Origin: Aplidium turbinatum
Lineage: Eukaryota > Chordata > Ascidiacea > Aplousobranchia > Polyclinidae
Assembly: GCA_918807975.1 (NCBI GenBank)
Contig: OU964921.1
Location: 7,163,498-7,227,497, forward strand
DNA length: 64,000 nt
Reading direction: 5' to 3'
The notes beneath the pieces are model-generated. The model had not been told where the DNA came from. It was given only the letters and a program-made list of their open reading frames with translations, and searched no databases. The first letter of the stretch is position 1; each line of letters begins with the position of its first letter. The position numbers were made by a program, and so were the translations under genes. Shown here in pieces: positions 59,801 to 64,000 of this stretch.

Positions 59801-62800
59801 AGTTTAGCGTTTGTCTCCGAAGTAGCTACTGTTTCCAATGTGGTCTTTCCTTCTATCAACAAACAAGGTGTACATGTCCTCACACGACTTCACTGAACCA
59901 GCTAACTTGGGATCACTATCCATCATTTCAGAGACCAGCATCCCATTCAAGCATTTTTCTATCAAGAGGTGGCCCCGCTAAGCTCTCTGCACAGCTTTGC
60001 CACCCATCATATGCTTTACTGCATTGTCCCCATAAACAGTTTCGCGAATGTCCATCAGACCTGACCCTTGTGGACAATGCCAACTTGTGTCCTGTGAAAA
60101 CCCAAACAATGTCTTTCCATTGGATCAAGACGACACAGACAGTACCGATGATAATTGTGACGACTACTAGTATGTAACAATCATAACTTGAAAAATGGTA
60201 CTTCATCTCTGACATTTTCTGACGTTTAGTGCATATACTCTTCCATCATAGGCGTCGATTCCCGGGAGGCAGGGGGGCGCGCCCCCCAGTAGAAATTGTT
60301 TGGGGGGGCAGCCACCCTGCTTTTCTGTCCTTTTTTGTAACTTTGACAGTGTAATTTTATGGAACTGTTCAAATTTGGGTACATATTTCACACTTTTTAT
60401 CATCTTGCCCTCTCAGATTTTTTCTTAAATGTTAAAAAATCGACGCCTATGTCTTCCATGACATCATAGTGACATCACAGACGGTTTCTGATATGTTCAT
60501 TTGGTGCATAGATACCATGTTTATATGTGTATAATATATTTATAGTGTGTTAATTGAACTAAAAAAAAATCTGTGTACATTGAAAAATTTGGGGGGTCAC
60601 CATTTTCAAATTATGTAAATTGACCACTTTCCCGGGGTCAGATTTTTGTAGACTTTTTTTCTGGGGTATAGTACAACCTAATCATACACTTGGAACAAAA
60701 AAACCTTTTGTATAAATTTTTTTGGGGTTGCCCCCATATTTTTCATATATTGACCCGCCTATTACCCATGAAGTGGCGAAATTCTGTTTTGTATGTTGTG
60801 GTGGAGGGTTTTCGATATTCAGAGATGCTGATCTGTGTTAGTTCACTGTTGACCACCTCTGGCTCTGGGCTACTCTTGATCACTTAATTTACTAAGAAAA
60901 ATTTAATCCATATTATATAATCTACATGCAGTTGCCAGCTGTACTAACAAAACTTGTCAACGAATGTCACATATGTTGCTACATTCACTAATTTCATTTG
61001 AAGAGTAATTTTTAGGTTCTCTAACTAATTGGAATGACTAATCTGTAGTTCGTAAAAAAGTTATTACTGCTTCTTTGCATGTTTTTAATAACTAATTAAT
61101 CATTCACAAGCATTATATAGAAGCACATTTAAACATCACCCGAAGTTAAGCAGTGCTTTCGATCATTCCTAGCATGAGCTGGGGTAGGCATAAACAGATT
61201 TTGTTTTTGCTTTTGCTTGTTTCAAACACTCATACTTACCCCGCAAACTAGTAACACACGTATCTCCATCAAATAGGTTTTTTTGCGCTGTTTGTGTCAA
61301 GTGTTGCCAGTCAGCCTCAAATATATTTTTGTTGTTGGTTTGAATCTTTATTTTCGGACCGAGAAAACTAGTGATAGGTTATTAAAGTTGGTAGTTTTGC
61401 AGACATGTAGAGGCTTTGAACCACTGACGCAAGCCCGGTTACCGATATTGGCAGAATGAAGTTTCTGATTGTCAAAGTGTTATTGCCTGGGAATTATTTG
61501 ATCCATTAGATGCTGTTCATCTTTGTCATGTTCATTGTTTTGCATCATACTCATGCTGCTTGCAGTCTGCATGCACTGGCCAATAGCGACAAGAACGTCT
61601 CAGTCAAACAGATACTGCTGAAGAAAGTGACTCTCCTGAGACCAGTTTCATCTACTTTCCAATACAAATCCACGCAAATATTTTATCTTCTACAACATAT
61701 CTCGAAATTAACAATCTGTGGAAATTGAAATTTGGAGCTCGTTGACCTCATGCTTGGTAGCAAAGACTATATTGATAAACCCGTGATAATTACCATTTTC
61801 AAAACATTATCTATCAAGCTTAATACCTGGTTTTAGACGACAACGATACTGGTAAGGCAAAGGAACCGGATAATCTTCTTCTGAGCGGTTTCGATGATAG
61901 TGATGAGACACAGCCCAGCAAGGAGGACTTGGACCTACTCAACGATATACTTGGAAATGAAGAAAGTTCAGGTAAATGTTTTCGTACACCAGTGGCTGAA
62001 ACCAGGCGATTGACCAAGCATAGTATCTGATAAAGAAAATTGTTTTTCTTATAAAGTGAGGTGGGCCAGCTAGCATATGAACCAGTTGAAAGAAGTTTTT
62101 CTTCGGAAAACTCTCTTTAAACATTTGCCGATTCTCTTTGTCGACACGTATACTTATCATGCACGGGTCAAACCACTAGTCTGCATCATTGTAAAGTATT
62201 TGACGCATTAAAAGCCAGAGACACTGAAGAAGAAAAAGCATGAACTGACCACAGCGCGAATTTTTAAATTCATACCTTTTTCATATTTTTTTTTCTTCAT
62301 ATTTAATGTTTCGAAAATGTTTTACATGGCGACAATGCGTTTGTGTAGTAATATCATACGTACATTTGTTCTTCACTATTCTCGTGCAGTGTAAACGCGC
62401 CTTCATTACAACCTTCCAATCGATGATGACAATCACGTCCCAGTCAACCTGAACTGTTGATGAAACATGACTGTTCTGAGACTAGAGCCGGTTTTTTAAA
62501 TGAAATTTTGTAATTTTACACAGCGCATTAACTTAACAGAGATGGTAGTTCTCTTGTGAGTTGGTACACACAGAAGGCTCTTGTTATTAGGTTTTATTGC
62601 TTTTGTTGTATCCCATTTCATGACTAAATGTTTACATGGCAAAGGAAAGGAAGTTAATCTTCCTTTCTATTATCTTTAATTTTCTTGCTAAGGAAACTAA
62701 CAATCTACATGCTCTTGGTGGGAATTTAACCGACATCTTTGAATTAAGTTTGCAAAAGAAACTTTGGAAGGGACAAGACTTTGTGTGATTTGCACGTTAC

Positions 62801-63292
62801 ATATGATTGAATAATGCAACTGCTACTTGACATTTGACAATAATTTCCAAGCATTTACTTTACATTTTAAAAGCGGAAGTAGAACACGTTCCCTTGATCT
62901 GTCTTGAAAACTTAGTCTCTGGTTCTTTGATGCTTCAGTCAAACACCCTCACTACTCTGTCACTTAGCGGATAGTCTTTTGTACAATTTGTCATAATCTA
63001 CTTTCAATCCGGCACAATTTAATCAACAGAATTTTAATGAGTGTCTTAAGAGACTTTATTTTATCATGTGCTAACCTCATGCTAGGCACCAAAGAGCTTG
63101 AGCAGCAGTGGGAGTCGGTGTTCGGAGACTTCGCACAAGCACCGTCCCAACCTGATGTTGCTGCTCCACAAGAGAACGTGGTCTCAGATGCAGATCTCTT
63201 AGGAGAAAGTTCCCACATGCAAAATCAAAACCCACCTGCCACCGGAGGAGGATTCCTCCCATCACAACTGATGGACATGATGATGAGTGGAG
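41677..63292 (+). CDS. ICA1: ICA1 / ICA69 (islet cell autoantigen 1), 11 visible exons, partial at both ends
   Basis: Eleven exons join in phase to give about 478 codons; human ICA69 has 483. Exons at 41677-48925 encode the arfaptin-homology (BAR) domain, with KHVVASDSELDAKLS, LFHSIQDTCVDLIKTLEKYQ, KMMGAVGKAQCYTSQQR, ETFRYRAVGDSVLSVDQMEA and EKTAHTMAAVLENIKDYQSY. Exons at 54147-63292 encode the acidic, low-complexity C-terminal ICAC region ending GGGFLPSQLMDMMMSGG. ICA69 binds membranes through its BAR domain, pairs with PICK1 and is linked to Rab2 and to Golgi and secretory-granule traffic. The start codon exon is missing and the coding sequence runs on past 64000. The introns total over 20 kb and are full of transposons. 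Confidence 0.93.
41974..43415. mobile_element. non-autonomous DNA element with ~110-bp TIRs (1.44 kb)
   Basis: TAAGAAAACAAATCAATA at the left is matched in inverted form by tattgatttgttttctta at the right, and similarity continues through ccttagtctgaacc and aacatttgaccagg. The middle (about 42380-43170) is an 800-base module that also occurs, inverted, at 51610-52425. Located in the ICA1 intron between exons A and B. No clear target duplication. Confidence 0.8.
42380..43170 (+). repeat. 800-bp shared module, copy 1
   Basis: Matches 51610-52425 on the opposite strand, including atgtagtatcaaagagtgac, cagcgctg and ggcctccaagcgtgcag. A frame ending PDYNPDKAVIAWYNDSIAG RCPDFNNAK is open in both copies and could be a protein end; another frame (42920-43156) has a hydrophobic run ASLIVFTCAIVICIL. 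Confidence 0.7.
44354..44426 (+). CDS. ICA1: ICA1 exon B
   Basis: LFHSIQDTCVDLIKTLEKYQ KCVC; acceptor tctcag, donor gtaagt; ends in phase 1. Confidence 0.92.
44839..44962 (+). CDS. ICA1: ICA1 exon C
   Basis: LSREENAMGRFLKDQG and KMMGAVGKAQCYTSQQ. Donor gtatgt; phase 2. Confidence 0.93.
45250..45448 (+). CDS. ICA1: ICA1 exon D
   Basis: DIETFRYRAVGDSVLSVDQM, SLRWMQDISTKLDPEQYKKL and EKFRK. Donor gtgaga; phase 0. Confidence 0.94.
46025..46090 (+). CDS. ICA1: ICA1 exon E
   Basis: VQNEVRLNKEKFDRQKWAV CQK, 22 codons, both ends phase 0. Confidence 0.9.
46262..48460. mobile_element. 2.2-kb TIR element containing a copy of the 7.9-kb element family
   Basis: TATCGTTGACGTAAAACC lies at the left and its complement at the right, each followed by gttatgtcca; a TA duplication is possible. 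ggctatgtcc strings recur inside (about 46450, 48180, 48230). The core (about 47050-48010) is a minus-strand relative of the 29984-37840 family. In the ICA1 intron between exons E and F. Confidence 0.65.
47050..47737 (-). pseudogene. transposon protein remnant, same family as 32590-36904
   Basis: On the minus strand VKLGDQDRPWAPHIVCKACV, KWTKGTVKNFNFGVPMVRRE and SHFNDCY are followed, after a gap, by KEAAEMSACRLKDKNCLG, EKELLSYFCQQDEFVYC and QEWRLFIDSKTLRK. These blocks are in the order typical of this invertebrate repeat protein. The frame is broken between the two parts and the C-terminal half is lost. Just upstream, 47760-47900 matches the TIR zone of the 29984-37840 element. Confidence 0.8.
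48767..48925 (+). CDS. ICA1: ICA1 exon F
   Basis: VDLLCASRSNLFSNTLVPYQ and FWEKTAHTMAAVLENIKDYQ, end of the BAR domain. Donor gtacgt; phase 0. Confidence 0.93.
49044..49193 (+). mobile_element. GGGTCTGC...CCATTCCG MITE, copy b
   Basis: Same ends as the 4290 copy, with a perfect 9-base duplication TGTTTGAAA (49035-49043, 49194-49202). ICA1 intron F-G. Confidence 0.88.
49509..49744. mobile_element. probable hAT-type MITE
   Basis: Ends CAGGGGTGGGCAAAC and GTTGGCCACCCTTG are imperfect inverted repeats of hAT type; flanks cactagt and cagtagt are a weak duplication. Confidence 0.5.
50692..53313 (+). mobile_element. GGGTCTGC...CCATTCCG element, large copy c (2.6 kb fold-back)
   Basis: Family ends with a perfect 9-base duplication CGGTCATTT (50683-50691, 53314-53322). 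The arms (about 50692-51510 and 52440-53313) are inverted repeats of about 800 bases, rich in gattcggcgag units near the ends. The centre is the 800-base module also seen at 42380. The right arm has a roughly 69-base tandem duplication at 52820-52995 (aagcacgttttagcgttc units) not matched in the left. Confidence 0.88.
51610..52425 (-). repeat. 800-bp shared module, copy 2
   Basis: Inverted relative of 42380-43170. On the minus strand IPDYNPDRAFNAWYNDSIAG RRPDFNNAK then stop is preserved, which is the main reason to suspect a once-coding origin. Confidence 0.7.
54147..54229 (+). CDS. ICA1: ICA1 exon G
   Basis: ELDTLKEDNDESKKADEKEE, highly charged linker. Acceptor ctgcag, donor gtacgt; phase 2. 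Confidence 0.8.
54400..54488 (+). CDS. ICA1: ICA1 exon H
   Basis: Completes a glutamine codon, then LICLSEPETSETNPSEQG, aligning with QLISLEEEN of human ICA69. Donor gtatga; phase 1. Confidence 0.78.
54785..54967 (+). CDS. possible extra ICA1 exon or alternative 3' end
   Basis: In the intron between exons H and J a 61-codon open frame reads LDEVYLIKYAPQVHNW and NHEFVPYPNVSPSSAPVLPS before a stop. An acceptor-like ttaaaag lies just upstream at about 54773, but its phase does not follow exon H directly. A nearby stretch at 54671-54715 (EGDRYDFDFNSKLF) is open in the phase left by exon H. Neither is conserved in known ICA69 proteins. Confidence 0.2.
   Translation: MDEVYLIKYAPQVHNWSYLNHEFVPYPNVSPSSAPVLPSFNSTYLYENNALFCNEQSASS
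55120..55371 (-). mobile_element. GGGTCTGC...CCATTCCG MITE, copy d
   Basis: Family ends in reverse orientation with a perfect 9-base duplication AACTGTATC (55111-55119, 55372-55380). Contains tandem gattcggtgagtcc units at both ends and a ggttagggttaggggttag run. ICA1 intron H-J. Confidence 0.9.
55944..56031. mobile_element. palindromic mini-element copy
   Basis: Arms cccaggcagcaaaatccatt and atggattttgctgtctggg around a diverged centre. Ends about 95 bases before ICA1 exon J. Confidence 0.75.
56126..56242 (+). CDS. ICA1: ICA1 exon J
   Basis: SLLNFYDDSNNNGQLDDVYH and QLDELNVNQPLLDVH. Phase 1 at both ends matches exons H and K. Confidence 0.8.
56979..60761 (-). mobile_element. 3.8-kb DNA transposon, nuclease-CXC family, fold-back copy 2
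   Basis: TAGGCGGGTCAATATAAGG at 56979 is mirrored at 60761 (cccgccta), with a 3-base duplication TTA (56976-56978, 60762-60764). Inverted arms of about 680 bases (56979-57660 and 60060-60761) are nearly identical. Both arms contain the same inserted repeat with ataggcgtcgatt ends (about 57281-57483 and 60240-60450). The arm at the 5' side of the gene includes the last 35 codons of the gene itself. In the ICA1 intron between exons J and K. Confidence 0.87.
57559..60060 (-). pseudogene. nuclease-CXC transposon protein, 5'-truncated
   Basis: Reading on the minus strand from about 60060: DNAVKHMMGGKAVQRA, GLSDKFRTSKLWISYMNMV, HVIRRTDKVWVGLSSDLVIE, then (59086-58046) VLDGGSFMHRVQWTKGS, TIVFDGYRGQPPVKD, AEGDADYDIVQAAIAASE, GEDTDLLILLLHH and TGCDTTSRIFGIG. 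The last frame (58092-57559) has the CXC cysteines, CNCTIACTTRRCTCRRYGCP, and ends DSTDDNCDDY and a stop. The order of acidic motifs is that of XPG/FEN1 nucleases. Compared with copy 1, about the first 150 codons are missing, replaced by the inverted arm. At least three frame breaks. Confidence 0.75.
61340..61520 (-). mobile_element. SINE fragment (body of the 823 family)
   Basis: On the minus strand cggtaaccgggcttgcgtca, gtggttcaaagcctctaca and tcggtccgaaaataaagatt match the body of copies at 823 and 27528. Lies in the ICA1 intron before exon K. Confidence 0.65.
61580..61665 (+). repeat. dispersed repeat, copy 1
   Basis: Diverged relative of the repeats at 62375 and 63640 (acaagaacgtctcagtcaa, ctcctgagaccag). 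Confidence 0.45.
61837..61971 (+). CDS. ICA1: ICA1 exon K
   Basis: EPDNLLLSGFDDSDETQPSK and EDLDLLNDILGNEESS, the acidic LLLL-type region of the ICAC domain. Donor gtaaat; phase 1. Confidence 0.85.
62375..62505 (+). repeat. dispersed repeat, copy 2
   Basis: About 125 bases, from ttcactattctcgtgcag to ctagagccggtttt, nearly identical to 63640-63765. ICA1 intron K-L. Confidence 0.8.
63086..63292 (+). CDS. ICA1: ICA1 exon L (last in window)
   Basis: ELEQQWESVFGDFAQAPSQP and GGGFLPSQLMDMMMSG; the human protein has WAAVFGDG and GSGFLPSQLLD at the same places. Donor gtactt; the next exon lies beyond 64000. Confidence 0.87.
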
Positions 63293-63639
63293 GTACTTAT
63301 CCTAAGGATCTCTTCATTTTTAACTTTATTCTTGTTTTGAGGCTGCCAGGTTTATGTGATTCTCTCTAGTTAACGCAAAGCTATTCAGCCGAGGTTACCA
63401 GAGGGATAATTAAGCCTTAAATAAGTAGTGGTTATATCGACTACAAATTAAAGAATGTCTATTTATCGGATAACTCTACTTCCAAGAAGTGGGTAGGAGT
63501 GACAGAGATGAAAAAATCGAAAACTTAATTCATTGTGTTTCTTCTAGCCACTTAACGTCCATTCCAGTTCATGTTCTTGTTTTGACATTCTATTTCATCG
63601 TATCGGTGTGATGAGATAATACATAGTTAAAGCGTTGCT

Positions 63640-63765
63640 TCACTATTCTCATGCAGTGTAAACGCGCCTTCATTACAACCTCCCGGTCGATGATGACAAT
63701 CACGTCCCAGTCAACCTGAACTGTTGATGAAACATGACTGTTCTGAGACTAGAGCCGGTTTTGAA
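63640..63765 (+). repeat. dispersed repeat, copy 3
   Basis: Direct repeat of 62375-62505 with only a few differences, on the other side of ICA1 exon L. The pair could cause exon L to be lost or doubled by recombination. Confidence 0.8.
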
Positions 63766-64000
63766 AACCGACACAAAGTTCAGTTTTTGTAGTGACTTGC
63801 TTTGAACCATAAGCAACCAGAACTAAGCAACAACGCTTCATTTATTGCGACCAGTTTTTTGGATGCTTGACAAAAGCTAGATGCACAGCTGAAAACGTTT
63901 ACAATTATCATGGCAAATACAGTGTTGCTGCTTGGATTTTTGAGTTCATTATTCAAAATTATTTGCTAAGCACAAAAGGAATAAACTTTGGTGATGTAGT

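Noticed and set aside
59662-60177. 171-codon open frame on the + strand
   Set aside because: Antisense to the nuclease-CXC protein and its inverted arm; no protein-like blocks of its own.
1-64000. CRISPR arrays, rRNA genes or bacterial operons
   Set aside because: No regularly spaced direct repeats with spacers and no rRNA-like sequence; both recognised host genes are spliced animal genes.

Overview
This is animal nuclear DNA: AT-rich, with spliced genes (GT-AG introns) and a heavy load of mobile DNA. Two host genes on the + strand can be read exon by exon: a complete villin gene (coding 1725-23566, 19 exons, 827 codons) and most of an ICA1/ICA69 gene (11 visible exons, 41677-63292; the first coding exon is not found and the last exon or exons lie beyond the window). 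Orthology, intron style, TTAGGG-like repeat units and the mix of hAT, Penelope-like and fold-back elements suggest an aquatic invertebrate, perhaps an invertebrate deuterostome such as a tunicate. The species cannot be fixed from the sequence.

Layout. 1-1720: hairpin, a hammerhead-like motif, a tRNA-derived SINE, then the villin promoter region. 1725-23566: villin, whose introns hold many copies of a roughly 85-bp palindromic element, a piggyBac-like MITE, hAT MITEs (one nested in another) and tRNA-like sequences. 23567-27066: intergenic, no gene recognised. 27075-41676: a dense transposon cluster: hAT MITE, hAT element (27928-29597), a 7.9-kb transposon (29984-37840, 8-bp target duplication) that itself holds a hAT (30687-32262) and a 3.7-kb element (33019-36737), then hAT transposase remnants and a Penelope-like retroelement with inverted arms. 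41677-63292: ICA1, whose introns carry several fold-back elements, a second copy of the 7.9-kb family, and a second copy (56979-60761) of the 3.7-kb family. 63293-64000: ICA1 intron with a direct repeat.

The two host genes are unrelated in job: villin bundles, caps and severs actin in microvilli; ICA69 is a BAR-domain protein of the Golgi and secretory granules. They are simply neighbours in the same orientation.

The most interesting content is a DNA transposon family with TAG termini and 3-bp target duplications. It encodes a large protein with an XPG/FEN1-like nuclease region and a C-terminal Tesmin/TSO1 CXC cysteine domain. Two copies are present; one has become a fold-back element by replacing its 5' end with an inverted copy of its own 3' end. 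Other notable items are a short perfect-palindrome family, a family with 8-9-bp target duplications, unequal termini and telomere-like interior units, and several hammerhead-ribozyme-like motifs near Penelope-type sequence.
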